Assembly: GCA_037039685.1 (NCBI GenBank)
Contig: JAWNGF010000006.1
Coordinates: 3,038,001 to 3,102,000, forward strand
Reading direction: 5' to 3'
Source: Ceratobasidium sp. AG-K
Lineage: Eukaryota; Basidiomycota; Agaricomycetes; Cantharellales; Ceratobasidiaceae
DNA: 64,000 nt
Below the pieces are notes generated by a model. That model worked only from the letters and a program-made list of their open reading frames with translations. It did not search any database and was not told the origin of the DNA. The position numbers and the translations under genes are program-made. Shown piece after piece: positions 11,799-25,300 of this stretch (positions within the stretch are counted from its first letter, which is position 1; every line of letters begins with the position of its first letter).

Positions 11799-12973
11799 TT
11801 ATTGAGCACAGATAGTGGACGACCACAAGTTGTGAACAGCGACCACGGAGGGAAACATATAAATATCAGCATATTGTCGATTGTGAGTCAGGATATGCCG
11901 AGGGCGCCACGCGAGATCAGAGTTGAGATCGTAATCCAGAGTATGGGATGGGTAGTAACACAAGCCGTTACTATTTGGCCTCAAGGGAATGGGCTTAGCG
12001 CGCACCTTGTGTTGAGAACAGTACTTGCCCGCCCCAATTCTGAGTGGTGAGCAGTCCAGTGAAGTTACAGTAAATAGTGATGCGATGGAAATAACCACGA
12101 CAGCCGTCGAAATCCGGATCCAAGTGTGATCATATCCCGCAAGTGCAGAGTAGTCCAAGAGGACGAGTAGTGATGCAATTGAGTAGTTTGGGGGAAACGT
12201 TAATATAACACCCAAATCCACCTCAAGGTATGGCAGAAACGATGCGGCCACAACAAACAGATGAGGGATTATTGATTCCAATTTCCGACGCTTGATCAGC
12301 ACCCCTGGGGGTATCAAAGGACTCAAGTTATCGCTTACCGTGGCAGTACAACCTCCGGACCTCTACCCGACTCATTCGCTCCATCCTCGTCTCCATCTTC
12401 ATCGTCTGCTTGGTATAAATTCGAGTCGTCTTGGCAAGGTACGAGCTAGAGTCAAGTCGATTTCACATTGATAAAGTAGTCGGGGTCAACCGAGTCTACT
12501 CGCATCTTACCTGTGGCGGTTTCTCACTTGCCACCAGGGAACTATCAGCCCACGGCCCGAGTTGAGCCTAGCCTCGAATCTTAGTTCATTCAGGGGAATT
12601 GACAACGGACGGAAAATATGCGAATACCTGAGTTCTATGAGATGGAGCAGAGCTGAGTGTGGTGGAGCGTGAGGTATTGAGGTAATGCGACCGAGATCCA
12701 GAGCCCCGGGGCTGCTCAGATCGCGAAGTCGTCTGCAACACTTTCTCCGGTTGCAGGTCAGACGGATCGAGAAGCGGTGGGGGTGGGCGCTGGTGTGCCG
12801 GATTTAACAGCGAAGGGCGATCGGGTCGACTCATCCGTGTATGGTGGTCGGCTGTAGGAGTCCCATGGTGTCTGGTATTTCCTCGAATTCGAAGCAGGGG
12901 TGGGAATGAAATCCAAGATGCGGTGCTTCCGTGGGGTGCGCCGGGGATCAAACGCCGGCCGAGTGAACCACAC
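11799..12973 (-). CDS. hypothetical membrane protein, unrecognised
   Basis: Minus-strand frames begin with a proline- and arginine-rich, probably disordered segment (12973-12600). An acidic exon follows (YQADDEDGDEDG, near 12400), then a hydrophobic region (12326-11799) with two or more possible membrane helices. Short introns can be drawn between these pieces but the model is uncertain. No family is recognised. It may form one gene with the downstream Ser-rich exons on the same strand. Confidence 0.3.
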
Positions 12974-13683
12974 GTGACATCGGCGGTCTATGGCCGAGCA
13001 TCAGGGCATATCAATGACTTGTGAGGCTCAACTTGAACAGCATGCAGCTATGGCGGCCATATCAAACTAGCTGAACTAGTCCGGCCAGGGGGGCGGGGTC
13101 AATACCTGAGATTTATTAGCCCACTGCTCGAGTTGCATGTAACTACACTGGATGTTTATAACTGACCTGCGGCTAAATGGCAGCGGCGGCATAGTTAAAA
13201 GCGGTACGTGTTTAAGTTTGATCACTTATACTAGAAAACAGATGAGCTCTAAAGTGTAGTTGCTCAGCCGGAAAGTAGGTAGGCGACTCGAAAGTGAGTA
13301 TGCATTTATCAAAAAGGAGGAAAAAGTGAGAACTACGTGAGATACGCTGGGTTCACTTGGAGTTATGATAATTTACATCCGGTCATTCGAACGGCGCTTG
13401 TTTGACCTGCCAATCTGTGAGTGGAACGCGAGTGTCGGCGATGTCGGAGCTAGCTGGGGCGAGCGAATGACTTGCTAACGACTCAGATTCCAAGATGAGA
13501 TGCTGTAGATACATGGAACGGGCGAGTACATATAGTAAACGAGCGTATGGTAATGAAATAGGAGATAAAATGAGTGACATGTTTAACTATCGAGCGAGGA
13601 ATGCAAGGAACGACAAGTAAGATACGATAAAGATAAGCGCCGACCTCACACAATCACTTAATGGCCACACACCCGTCACCCCG

Positions 13684-13732
<49 letters not shown>

Positions 13733-13971
13733 CGTGAAGTCTGCATTTGCTTGACTGGGCGCCAGCTACGGCTCATCCTTCCGATTTTCGAGGAAAGTAA
13801 CTTCGGTTATTTTCTTGCACTCCAAAGCCTCAAGCGAGTGTGCCAGGGCACCGGGCTGATAAAAGTACAGCAAATGCATTAAGCCAAAAGGACAACACTT
13901 GCAACATAGTACATCTAGGCGGATCCCACAAACAACGAGACAAAATGCGCACACACACAACTTATATCCAC
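12974..13971. other. intergenic stretch with poly(C) tract
   Basis: No gene is supported here. The notable content is the 43-base poly(C) run at 13689-13731. The rest separates the unrecognised minus-strand genes (11.8-13 kb) from the 3' end of the zinc-cluster transcription factor. Confidence 0.5.
13689..13731. repeat. poly(C) run of 43 bases
   Basis: An uninterrupted run of 43 cytosines on the plus strand, flanked by CACTG and GCGTG. Homopolymers of this length are rare in fungal genomes and unstable in replication and sequencing; its real length is uncertain. It could form an i-motif or G-quadruplex, or mark a join in the assembly. Confidence 0.9.
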
Positions 13972-16900
13972 TTACATCCCCCGTCCCGTACCAGGAATAC
14001 CCCACGTACCCGGCAGCAAAGCGTTATCCCAAAACTCTCCCGTCAGCGAATACATGGCTGCCAACACGTCCTCCCCTGAGCCCTGTTCACTTGGTCCGGG
14101 GCTAAACGTAACTCGGGCCTTTGGCGCACCCGTAGAAGCGGGTGGACTGGAAGGAGTCTTACGGCTTGGCTCTACTGGTTCTCCCAGAGTCCGCCTGAGG
14201 AACCGCGCATATAGGGCTGGTGAATGTCGATCATCGACTGCACTTCGTTCGAGGGTGGTAATAAACTGTCGAACTAGGAGCAAGGAAGACTCGCGTTGAG
14301 ATTCGGACATTGTGAGGTGCGGAGGTTGAGGTGAGCGAGGCTTGGCGAGCTGTAAGGTACGCTTGTTAATATTGTGAGACACGGAGCGCATACACCCTAC
14401 ACTTACTTTGATCAAAAACGCCGCAGCTGAAATCACGAATGTTAAAATGTATTTACATAAACAAATAACAAGGGGCTCACCGAAAACAGACCACATCCAA
14501 TGTCCGTCAGGCGAGTACCTGTGGAACTCCCATATCGGCAAATCCTCGTTCGTGATCCTAAGCACTTCAGACGCCGTATCGATCGACTACAAGCCAGTAA
14601 GTCCCGTGTCCAGCCGATTCGTAAAGATTGACTTACCCGAGTCAGGAACATGTTTCCGGGTTCCGAGGCGGACTTGTGCGCATGTTCCAGCCCAAATGAA
14701 TACATGACCAAGCGGTAATACGCCACGGCCCTTTAACATAACCTAAGCATACATGTAGACATGTCAACCAAATTCCACTTACAATGGCATCTAGGAGCGC
14801 GGTGAGTTTACGTTAAACCAAAATGCAGCCAGGGGAACGTACCAATGCAAGTCGATACAACGACGCCGGATGTCTTGACTCGGGAGCAGTCGAGTACGCA
14901 TGCTCAGCGTCTTGCCTAAATTGTTCCATCTCGTCGTCAAACGCACGTGTGATCGGGCCAAACTCGGTGCTCTACCCACAACTTGTCGGCAAACTTATTC
15001 TCGCATCCGACGAGTATTACTCACCTCGTTGAAACCACTCAGGCTCTCCGGATCCGAATAAATCAGACTAAAGTACCGCGTCACAGTACGCAACAGCTGC
15101 GTATAATAACACAAATGCACGTCTAGTCGACCATTAAACTTGGACCGCCTCCACCACTCGCGGGAATGTCGAACAATATAATCCTCGGGAATCGTCGTCG
15201 GGCGGCCAAGCTTGGTTGCCAATGCCCGGTCCCTACAACCAAATGAGCAGGTGACGACGTAGACAACGAAAGACGCACATGTTAAAACAGATCAACCACG
15301 TTCTTGTTCGGTTCAGCACTTCCCTCTCGTGTGCTTCGTTGACGAAAGTTCGGGTTCCTTGTTTGTACAAGTTTAGGTCCATCGCGAGTCTGTCCCTCGG
15401 TCAGCACTGAACCCCACATACAGCGATGTAACCCACCTGATTGCACACCCCAGATATAACCAGGATCGGTCCTCGGCCCAGCTCCTCGCATGTTGAGGGT
15501 ACACGCTCAGTAGCAAGTATGCCTGACACACTTCGAGTGATTTCCATCCGTCAGTGATGGCCATCGCGGCCGCTGATCGCGCATGATGCATGAGAATGGA
15601 GTAGAGCTCGGGGCGTTCAATCCAGTACCGGGAGGCTATCGCGCAAACTAGAATGCGAGTTCGAGTTTAGTTTGGGCCTGGGGGTTATGAGAGGCGCCAC
15701 TCACTAACTGTGAATAAGAATGGACAGCGGGCCTTGACTCCCGCGACAGTATGGATCACAGGATCGATGATCGCAATTACCGCCTATCCAATATCGATCA
15801 GTCGGCCAGTCGTAACAAAGTTCAAGGGCACTTACATCTATCCGTTCGTGGAATCTACCGCCCAGTCAGCACCGGCACACAATCAAGAACCAACCCAACT
15901 CACATGCGGAACAAGTGCTCGACATCCTCCTCCGTCACCACTCCAATGGTCAAAACCTCAGGTACCATCTGCCTCTCCACAATGATCCGCCTCAACTCGG
16001 GATGCGCCATCGGACCAGGACGGAAATAGGCAGCACTCGCTACGCCCACCTCGGCATCGTCCGCGTCCGCCTGGCTCGTCCCTTGCTTGGTCTGCGTCTT
16101 GCCAGTGCTCTTGTCGTCACCATCCGGCTCGTTCAACGACAATTCGGCGAGCAACCCAAACGGCGCCGAGTCGGCCGGCAGTCGTTCCTCTTCTGCATTA
16201 TCAGGTTCCTCGCCACTGGGCGCGGACATGAGCGACCTCGCCGCGCGCTCGATCCATTTCCACACCTCGGCCGTTTCCGCCGCGGTAGAGCTCGGTTGGG
16301 CATTTTCGGGCCCCCGGGGGCGAGAGATGATCCGAAGTAGACCGTCGATGATTTCTTGCTTATCGTCGATTTGCGAAGCGAGTAGTTCGAGCGGCCTGCG
16401 GGATTGTCAAGATCGCGAACGAAGCGCGCATAATGTACCTACTCGGAATTTTTGCGTGGCTTGCGCCCTTCGACTATGCATTCTTGTCCGCTGCTTCTGC
16501 AGCGCTGGCATGATGCCGCACCAGGAGGTTCAAACGTGCATTTCATCTACCACGCGATGAATCCCTGAGCAAATCTCGATAAGCAGGGCGTACGTACCTT
16601 TAACCGTTTGCAATGCTTGCATGCACCGACCTTGGCCTTGTCTTTTTCCTCGGTCCGGAGTTTCTTGGCCCTCGCCGTCTGTATGGCCCACGATTCATTG
16701 TCGCTGACGCTTTTTTGGATGGGAGGTGCCTGTGAGGGAATCCTGGTGTCCCAAACCATTTCACCTGGCGCGATGCCAGTGGTTTCTTTCCACCCCGAGC
16801 TTCCCATGATGGGGCTCTCGTGCGGAGTGATCCATGCTGCACTTCCTGGGGCTGACCAAGGAGATGCCGAGTCCGTGATGGGCGAGTGAGGCGAGGGGCT

Positions 16901-17218
16901 CAAATACGAGCCATTCTGGCTATAACCAGATGTGGGTGGGGATAAAGACGCCTGAGGCTCTTGGGGCGAATGCGAGTACCGCTGGGCGTTATTATAGGTT
17001 GGGGCCTGCTGTTGCCATTGGCCTAGGTTAGGTTGGAACGAGCTTTGTGGAGGATAGGTTTGTTGAGGGTAGCCCGGGTTGGTGTGTGACGCTAGTTGAG
17101 GGTCGGCAGACAGAGGTTGCTGGTAGTACGGGCCAGTATGATGCATCGTCAGAGTAGCCGGTTGAACCCGACGCTGATTGGGGTTGGGAATCTGGGCATA
17201 TGCCATTTCTACATGCAT
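13972..17218 (-). CDS. Zn2Cys6 fungal-specific transcription factor
   Basis: Nuclear DNA-binding regulator. After a Gln/Pro/Ser-rich N-terminus the first long exon ends in ACKHCKRLK; a short intron leads to MKCTFEPPGAASCQRC and a sixth Cys, completing the Zn2Cys6 cluster, followed by EGRKPRKN. A dimerisation-type coiled coil follows (LELLASQIDDKQEIIDGLL). Then come the segments typical of the fungal_trans (MHR) domain: VVTEEDVEHLF, VKARCPFLFT, VCAIASRYW, KSLEVCQAYLLLSVY, MDLNLYKQG, LNRTRTWLICFN, KLGRPTTIPEDYIVR, and a C-terminal DDRHSPALYARFLRR. The overall plan resembles PrtT-like regulators of secreted proteases, though the target genes cannot be read from sequence. About ten introns are present. 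The start is uncertain: an upstream exon (up to 17512) may splice in at the acceptor near 17192. Confidence 0.85.
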
Positions 17219-17788
17219 TGAGATCGTGGCTCAAGCAATCGTAGCATGACTTACTGTGAATCGGTCCGTATAGGGTGAAAATACTCCAGTCGTCGCGCGA
17301 GGGCGATATCGAGGTTGGATCAGAAAAGGCGAGAAGAGGAGCAGGACGAAATGAGTACGCTTGCCCTCAGCACTGCCAAACCCCGATGGTTGCGGAATAT
17401 CCGATTGATTTGCACAACGAAGGCTGCACCGAGGATCGTCGGATTTGGGAAATATCAGGGGGACAGATGACTGGTCACTTGGCCACTGGTTGAGGTTGGA
17501 TAGCAGTGCCACAGCAACAGGGGAGACTTATTGTAGCTGTCTTCTGTCAAGAGTTGAACAGTCTAGACTTCGAGGACACACCGCTCAAGGTGGTGGGATT
17601 GATAAAGCGGCCCTTCCCCTGTTGAGCGCCCATCGTCATTATGTAAGCCACTCGGAGATTCTTACAAGCGGTGCTGGGAACTATCCTCCGCTCATGGAAT
17701 AGAAGTGTAAAATAATTTATAAAATCAGGAAAAAATGGTGCTGCGTGTTTCGGATAGCGTGTGAATTAAACCTGGTGCACAGGAATAT

Positions 17789-18684
17789 TCACGACGCAGA
17801 CCGGAACGACGTGTCCATACTCTCATTCGGCCCCGCATCCGACACATGATTAGGCCCTTCTCTCGTCGTATCATAATCTCCAACCTCCTCCGGTTCATCA
17901 TCTAAAGTTCAAACATTAATAATCCCACATGAACTCGAACGTGAACCAAACTTACCATCATCTTCCAACTCATCCACATCTTCACCAACCTCTTCCTCCT
18001 CCTCCTCCATATTAACCTCGCTCGTAGCACTCGGCCCCGCAGCAGGACTCGCATCATCGTCCCGTATAGGCGCAACCACAATCTTCAACTTGCGCCCGCT
18101 CGCACTCGGAGGCGCCGTGTCCTTGGCTTTAGTCGTGTTTTTAGTGGCCTTGGTCTTTTTAGTCCCCGCGCGGAAAGCTACAAACATCCACATGAGTATA
18201 GGGGTGAGGGGAGGGTGACGAGGCTAACCTTCCAAATCGGCCTCGAGAAACTTGAGCAAGCCGTCGGTATTGAACTCGATGGTCTCGATGGCTTTCATCA
18301 CATCCGCCGCGCCTACCGACTTGTGCCCCCGCGCTCGAGAGAGTTCGTGCGCCGTTGCGGCTACCCGGTCCAAACGTTAGACAAAATACCGAGTAAAAAC
18401 TAGAAGGACTAACCGAGATAGTTGATAAACACCGTCGAGCCTTTAAGTAACGCGTGCATAGCCTCTTTTTGCATCTTGGCATTTTCGGGGATCTACCAGC
18501 AATAAAGCTTACAATTAGTACAGTCACAGATACCACCTAGAGACATGCTTACTGCAGACTTGGCAATTCTCGTCACCAGCGTCTTGGGCAACTCGTAGTT
18601 CTCAATTCCCTCCGCAGCCATAACGACTTCTTGTTGACTCTCGGCGCTCGCGGCATTACTAGCAGCTTGAGATAAACGAGGCAT
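17789..18684 (-). CDS. DPB4: histone-fold DNA polymerase epsilon subunit (POLE3/Dpb4-like)
   Basis: Five short exons give an H2B/NF-YB-like histone fold: YELPKTLVTRIAKSA, IPENAKMQKEAMHALLKG, STVFINYLG, TAHELSRARGHKSVGAADV and an AIETIEFNTDGLLKFLEADL helix. A Lys/Thr-rich linker and a strongly acidic tail (EEEEEEVGEDVDELEDD) follow. This combination is typical of Dpb4/POLE3, which pairs with a Dls1/POLE4 partner in DNA polymerase epsilon and in ISWI/CHRAC-type remodellers. Introns of about 50-60 nt have clean GT-AG ends, and the ATG at 18684 begins MPRLSQAAS. The gene lies 220 bp downstream of the Lsh-type remodeller, on the same strand. An NF-YB family member is the main alternative; the acidic tail favours Dpb4. 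Confidence 0.82.
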
Positions 18685-18903
18685 AACGAAACCCCTAGTC
18701 AAGAACAAAGAGTACAGTCGGTGGTCGTGAGTGCTAGGTGGCGATCGTGGCGGCGAGAACGAAGAGCGAGTCCAATTCAGGGCCGGCCAAGCGCGCCTCA
18801 CAACAAACCAACGATCATGAGAACGAATATAGGAATTATATAGGAATGTAAAAACAAAACTAAATCTATCTACAACATCGAAACTAATTAACAATAGTAT
18901 ACA

Positions 18904-21900
18904 TCAAGCCACCTCTTCACCCATCATCCGCGCCAACCCATCGTTCCCTTCATCCTCTTGCGCCTCGTACACCTCGAACGTGCCCTCGGACTTGCCGCTC
19001 CAGCCCTTGGCGCGCGACGTAAACACTTCTGGGCTACGGTCGAGGAGGAGATTGAGGTTGGCGTCGGAGATGATCTCGTCGCCTTGGTGCACGAGGTTGA
19101 TCTTTTCGCCTTCGAGTTGGAGCATCTCGTTGGCCATATTAACGAGGTTGTCGTTTCGGTTTTTGCGCGAGTTTTCAAAGCCTCGGAATTTATCTATTGG
19201 AGGGTTAGGCCATGTCGAGTAAGGACGGAAGGAGCGTACCTTTGGCAATAACCATCGCCTCCAACTTGCGCTTGTCCGTCGCGCACTGCATGATCTTGGT
19301 CTCGATCGTGTGCTGACACAACAATCGGAAGATCAACACAGGTCGAGTCTGTCCGATACGATGCGCACGGTCTTGGGCTTGCAAGTCCATTTGAGGGTTC
19401 TAGGCCACACCGTGTCAACATACACTCATTTGGTGAAGTGAGGGCCAACTTACCCAATCCTGGTCATAGAAAATAACCGTATCGGCCCCAACAAGGTTAA
19501 TACCCAATCCTCCCGCTCGGGTACTGAGCAGGAAAATCCTGGGATCATCAGGTCCATGACCAGACTTGTTAAACTCGTCCATCTGGTTGCGTCGGTCCTC
19601 GGGTGAAGTGGTCCCATCGATACGACACGACTGCCAGCCCTTGTACTCGGATATCCATTCCTACAACCCAATGAGCATTAGCAAGGATGATGGACGGCGT
19701 GCGTACCTCGATGATATCCAACATGGTCGTAAACTGAGAAAAGATAAGAACCTTGTGCCCCCGCGCGAGCAATGCATCAAGCATCCTCTCGAGGAGCAAC
19801 ATCTTTCCACTCGCTCCGATCAACGACTCGTCCACAATCAATTCGTCCGTCTCCGGGTCCGCGGGCCAGTCGAAGAGGTAAGGATGAGAGCAAACTTTGC
19901 GAAGCTGCATGACGACATTCTGGAGATGCATGTTGTTTACACCGCGGACTGAGGACGATCAGTACACACTAGTGGTAGGATAAAGGCAACTCACTGGCAC
20001 TCTTCCTTGCAGCAGTCAACTTCTTCGCCCGCTTCTCCTCCTCGGTCTCTTCAGGCGCATTATAATCTCCCCTCTCAAGCGCATCAAAATATTCGTCATC
20101 GTCTTCCTCGAGGAGGTACTTGGGCTGCCGCCGGCTTGGACCGCTTGCGCAGCTTCCGCTTCGACTTGCCGTCCTCTTCCTCGACCACCTCTTCCACCTT
20201 TGCCGATTCCTCCTCGAGCCCTTCCAACGCCTTCTTCATCAAGTACCCACGCACACCCTTGTTCAGCGTCGCTTCGTACAAGTCCTTTTGCTGGCTTGTC
20301 AATGGGGCGTATAACACATACTCCTTCTTGGGCGGCAAGTCGGTCACCACATCCGTCTTTAACCTTCGCAGCAAGAACGGTTTAAGGATAGCGTGAAGCT
20401 GGAAACGATGGCGGGGGTGTGTTGCTCGAGGGACGAAGGCGCCATCGAGGTCGAGTCGGTAAAGTTGAACCATTGTTGGAACGAGTCGAGGTCGTTGAAA
20501 ATGTCGGGGAGGATAAAGTTGAGTAGGGACCAAAGTTCGGAGAGGTTGTTCTATGATAGGGTCAAATCTAATTTCGGTCAAAGTGGAATTGATCGAGCGT
20601 ACGTGAAGGGGTGTACCCGTGAGAATTAATCGATTTGCGCTCGAATACTGCTTCAACTCTTGGATGAGTTTGCAATTCATCTACGGGAAATTAGTCTCCG
20701 AATGAATAGCGGGACATGAGGGACGTACGTTCTTTAATCGGTGACCTTCGTCGACGACAATGTACTTCCACGCGAGCTTCGACAAGTGAGTTCGATCTTT
20801 GATGACCTGAAACGGCGCCAAATAAGCGTCAAGTGCAACAGCCAAGGGTAGTTACTTGCCATATCGTAGGTGGTCACAACGATGGGGAACGTCATTGTCG
20901 TTTGCTCGGGCAACCCGTCGTCGGCATTTTTCTTTCCACCCGCACTCTTCCTGCCTCGTTTCTTCGGGCTCGGCTTTGCGTTTCCGACAGCGGTGGGAGT
21001 GCGAAGAACGGTTTTGCGAAGTTCGGCGCGGTGTTGAGGGCTGCCGTGATACATACAGACCGGAATCTTTGCGGATGACATTGAGCGCCACGTTAAACAT
21101 GCTGGTCGCATAGGAACATACCGAAGGAGCAAACTTTTCAAACTCGGATATCCAGTTGTGAAGAACACTGAGGGGACAGACGATCAGGAACGGACCCCAT
21201 ACGGCTTTCGATTTGAGGTGGGCGAGGAACGAGATGGTTTGCAAAGTCTGTGGGGGATGTTAACACATATCCAAATGATATCACAAAACGAACCTTGCTG
21301 GAAACAGAATAAATTAGCTATGAAACCATAAAGCTAACATGGACGACTCACCCGAGACCCATTTCGTCGGCCAAAATCCCGTTCAGGCCATTCTCCCACA
21401 GCCCCGCAATCCATCGAACACCTTCTAGCTGGTAATCCTTTAGTGTTGCTCCGGTAATCAACACAGGTTGCTCCATAGAAGGCTTTGCAGGTTCTTCCTG
21501 CCCATTGGCCGCCGCCACCTTTTCCCCCCTCGCACGCTTCGACGCATTTTCCAACGCCGACTCGTCAATATGATCTGCGATCTCATAGCTGTCGCTCGCC
21601 CTCGTCCTCTTCCGTCCTTTGTTACCAGCAGTCTTTTTTGGCTGAGCAGTAGTCGTCTTTTTCTCGTCCGCCGCAGCCTTTTTGACCGATTCTTCTCTTT
21701 GCTGATTAATCCGAGCGGTAAGAACCTTAGCATAGAGCGACGACTTTTCGAGCAGATAGTTGAGACGAGCCATACGCTTCGCAGCCTCGGCATCTTCAAT
21801 AGGAGTGTCGAGTGCAACAGCGCCAATGTCCGGAAGTTCGGTTGCCGTGGAGCCAGGCGTTGCTACCATTGGTGTGTCGCTGGCGGTCGGCGCTCGAGTC

Positions 21901-21997
21901 ATGGTCGATGGCGACGGTGAGTCCTACAATTCATGAAAATGAGAAAAATGCATCATCCTTGCATTCGGTGTTTGTTGCTTACCGACGGGGATGACAT
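18904..21997 (-). CDS. Lsh/HELLS/DDM1-type SNF2 chromatin remodeller
   Basis: ATP-dependent nucleosome remodeller of the Lsh/HELLS/DDM1 (yeast Irc5) group, linked in other organisms to DNA methylation and genome stability. A tiny first exon (MSSPS, ATG at 21997) splices to [12 protein letters not shown]. The N-terminal region carries [15 protein letters not shown] and basic segments. Helicase core motifs follow in order: [117 protein letters not shown]. The C-terminus has [13 protein letters not shown] and ends at 18904. Two single-base frame breaks lie near 20400 (at the expected SKLHAILKP) and near 20132 (before [13 protein letters not shown]). In such a conserved gene these look more like sequence errors than decay. 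It is divergent from the TPR-CHAT gene. Confidence 0.88.
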
Positions 21998-22392
21998 GGT
22001 TGGTGGGGTGGTGGCGGATCGGGGGAAAAGCAAACTGGAGATCAACGCGCCGCGACCGGCCCTGCAGTGTCAATCTCACGTGACTTAATCTGTTACCGCC
22101 ACCATGGCTCGGTCAGCACACTGACAAACACAGTGCGGGGAGATCGGTGACCTCGGCCGCCACCTCCACATCCTTCCGAGCTACTCTAGGCTCCGCTGAG
22201 CACTGCTGTGGTAATGCAGACATCATAGCACTGCCATGGAAGCCGCCTCGTCCGATCTTTGTAGATCCCTGGCTCACGCTGGGAGTATGTGCTCCAAATC
22301 ATCACTCCACTCTCACTGCCCCGGCCACCGCAGCATACAAGTAGCTCCTTGAGTGGTCTTGTACGTATCCGTACCCATCTTTCGCCGCCATC
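21998..22392. promoter_or_regulatory. bidirectional promoter between the Lsh-type and TPR-CHAT genes
   Basis: The 395 bases between the start codons of two divergently transcribed genes must hold both promoters. The palindrome-cored CACGTGAC at 22077-22084 matches the E-box/CDEI class bound by bHLH factors such as Cbf1. The remainder is CT/CA-rich toward the CHAT start, as is common near fungal transcription starts. No TATA box is obvious. Confidence 0.5.
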
Positions 22393-25300
22393 ATGTCACA
22401 GGGTTAGTTATTTCCCGCCCATGTATGACAGTCAACTAACGAAATGCATCCACAGAAAACTTGCGCATACCTCGTATGGCAGCACTCGGAAACCTACCCG
22501 CCATGATATCTGCCCAAGCCACCCTTCAACGTTTTCTCCAGAGTGGCAATATCGGAGACCTCGACAAGGCCGTTGACCTCCAGCGTCAGGCGATTCTACA
22601 TGTTCCCGACAATCACACCAACAAAACGCCATTACTTGGGCAGCTTGGAAATATGCACCTAGAGCGATTCCGCTTACTTAACTCGGTTCAGGATCTCAAT
22701 GAATCTATCGCTTGTTATGTACAGTCCCTCTCGCTCATTCGTGGCCCGTATGCAGGATTGTCGTCCCTGCTAGACAACCTGAGTAAGGCGTACTTTCATC
22801 GCTTCAAACACACAGCCAATCCCCAAGACTTGGACCAAGCAATCAACAGCTACAGTCATTGTATATCCCTTTTACGCATCCAAACAACTCCGGCTACACA
22901 TCTAACTAAGCTAGGGTATCTATTCCTTCTCCGTTTCGAGCTCAGGCGAAACCTACCGATATTCAACGTGCGATACTCTTGTATACATCGGCGCTACCTT
23001 CCATACCCGACTCTTCACCCCAAAAACCAACGAACCTCGATGAATATGCGACGATGCACGTTCACCGGTTCGACCAACTCGGACAAATGAGCGACATTGA
23101 CAATGCGATCAAATTCTCCAATCAAGCTGTGCGGCTTACGCCTTCCGACGATCCCAATTTGCCTAGGAGACTCAATAATCTGGGTTCGCACTACTATAGA
23201 CGATTCGAATCCTATGGCAAGCTCGAAGATATTGACAAGGCTATCGAGGTTCATAGTCAGGGTCTCGCCATAGGCACCGCGAGCGATACGGTTCAATGCG
23301 AACTACTCAGCAGACTCGGCGTAGCACATCGCTGTCGATTCGAACGCCTGGGCAACGTGGAAGACATCCATGAAGCCGTTTCTTGGTTGACTGCGGCAGC
23401 ACTAGCCGTCAACGACGACGATCATCAGAAGCCTACCATACTGCGATATTTAGGATCGGCTTGGATGCTGCAGTTTCAGCGTACAGGTAATACGACCGAC
23501 ATTGACGAAGCCATCGACTATCAAAAAGAGGCCGTGTTACTTGTTCCTGATTTCCATCCCGATATGCCACGCTGCTTGCATGACCTCGGGACGTCGTACA
23601 TATCTCGATTCAACCACTTTGGTGACCCGGACGATATCAACGAAGCCGTTGAGTGTTTACACAAGGCCGTGTCCGCCACTTTGGATGGCCACATGGAACA
23701 GGCGAATCGTTTAAACAACCTAGCAACTGCGTATTATCGTCGCTTTGACCACTTTGGCAACGTCGAAGACATCAAGGAAGCCATTGCCTGGCAATCTGCC
23801 TCGGAAATACTCACTCCTGATGATCACGCAAACAAGATACTCAAACTCGGGAACCTCGGAAGCATGTTCCAGAGCCGATTCAAGCGCCTGGGCGAGATCT
23901 CAGACATTGACGAAGCTATCGAGTTCAAAATCGTTCGCTTTCATTATTTCCAGACGATCATGCGGAGAAACCAAGACTATTAAAGTCTCTTGGAATATCA
24001 TACTTCTACCGCTTTGAACGGCTCGACGACCCTGCGGATATCGACAAGGCTATAAGTTTTCACACTCGAGCACTCTCCCTTACCCCCGACGACAACATAG
24101 ACCGGTCGGATCAACTCAACTGTCTAGGTGCTGCCTACTCTTCTCGTTTTGAACGCCTAGGTCACATCGGGGACATTGATGAAGCTATCAGCTTGCTACT
24201 CTTAACGGTCGATCTCACTCCTGATGACAATGCGGAAAAAGCATCCAGGATTACTCACCTTGGCAACGCCTATGGCAGGCGGTTCACACTGTCCCAGGAT
24301 CGATCAGACATAGAAAATGCGATTACCTACGGGGGAAAAGCCGTCCAACTTACACCCGACACGCATACAGGCAAACCAATGTGCTTGCTCAACTTGGGAA
24401 GGACACACATGTTGCGTTTTTCGCATCTCAACCAGCAAGAAGATCTCGACCGATCAATCGAATGCAATACGCTTGCTGCCACGCTCTGGTCCGATGGCTC
24501 GCCCTACAGGTCTGCGGCTCTCGCCAGTCTCGGCGGGTCGTACCTCGCTCGTTTTGACTTGACTTCCTCCCCGCAAGACGCCGAATCTGGAATTAGCTAT
24601 TTGCGAGAAGCCTCGCTCTCTGTTACGGGCCATCCGCGAGGCAGGTTCCATGCGTGCGTCAGGTGGGCTAGATACCTCGCGACCCTGCCAAGCCAAGACT
24701 CCCCCATAGTGGCTTACCAACGAGCCATGGAACTAGTCCCACAGCTCGTTTGGATTGGAAGTACTATTGACCAGAGGTACAAACTAGTAGCAGAAATAGG
24801 AGAGATTGCCATGGAGGCAGCAGCATGTGCCATCACACTTGGAGCTTACGATTCGGCCCTTGAATGGCTCGACGAAGGTCGCTCAATAATTTGGAACCAA
24901 ATACTGCAGCTTCGGACGCCTTTTGACACACTCGCCGAAGTCGACTCGTCGCTTGCCACGCAACTGGAAGAGACCGGTCGCGAGCTGGATCGGGTTGGCT
25001 CTCGGTCACATTTGACGTCGGACGCCTTGTTGGCGGGCGGTGATTCTGGCATTGCGGAAGATTCCAAACGGCACCACGATTTAGCATCCAGGTGGGATCA
25101 ACTACTCCAAGAGGCTCGCTGCATTCCAGGTTTTGAAACGTTCTTGCAACCTCGAAGAGCGAACGAGCTCAAGGGCGCAGCTAAAGACGGGCCTGTTGTT
25201 CTCGTAAATGTGCACTCGACTCGCTGTGACGCTCTTATTCTGCAGCCGAACATCGACGCCGTTGGTCATGTGTCCCTTGCGAACTTTTCGCGCAAAAAGG

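Noticed and set aside
15900..16560. Plus-strand frames over the transcription factor exons
   Set aside because: They are shadows of the minus-strand coding exons, which carry the clear family motifs.
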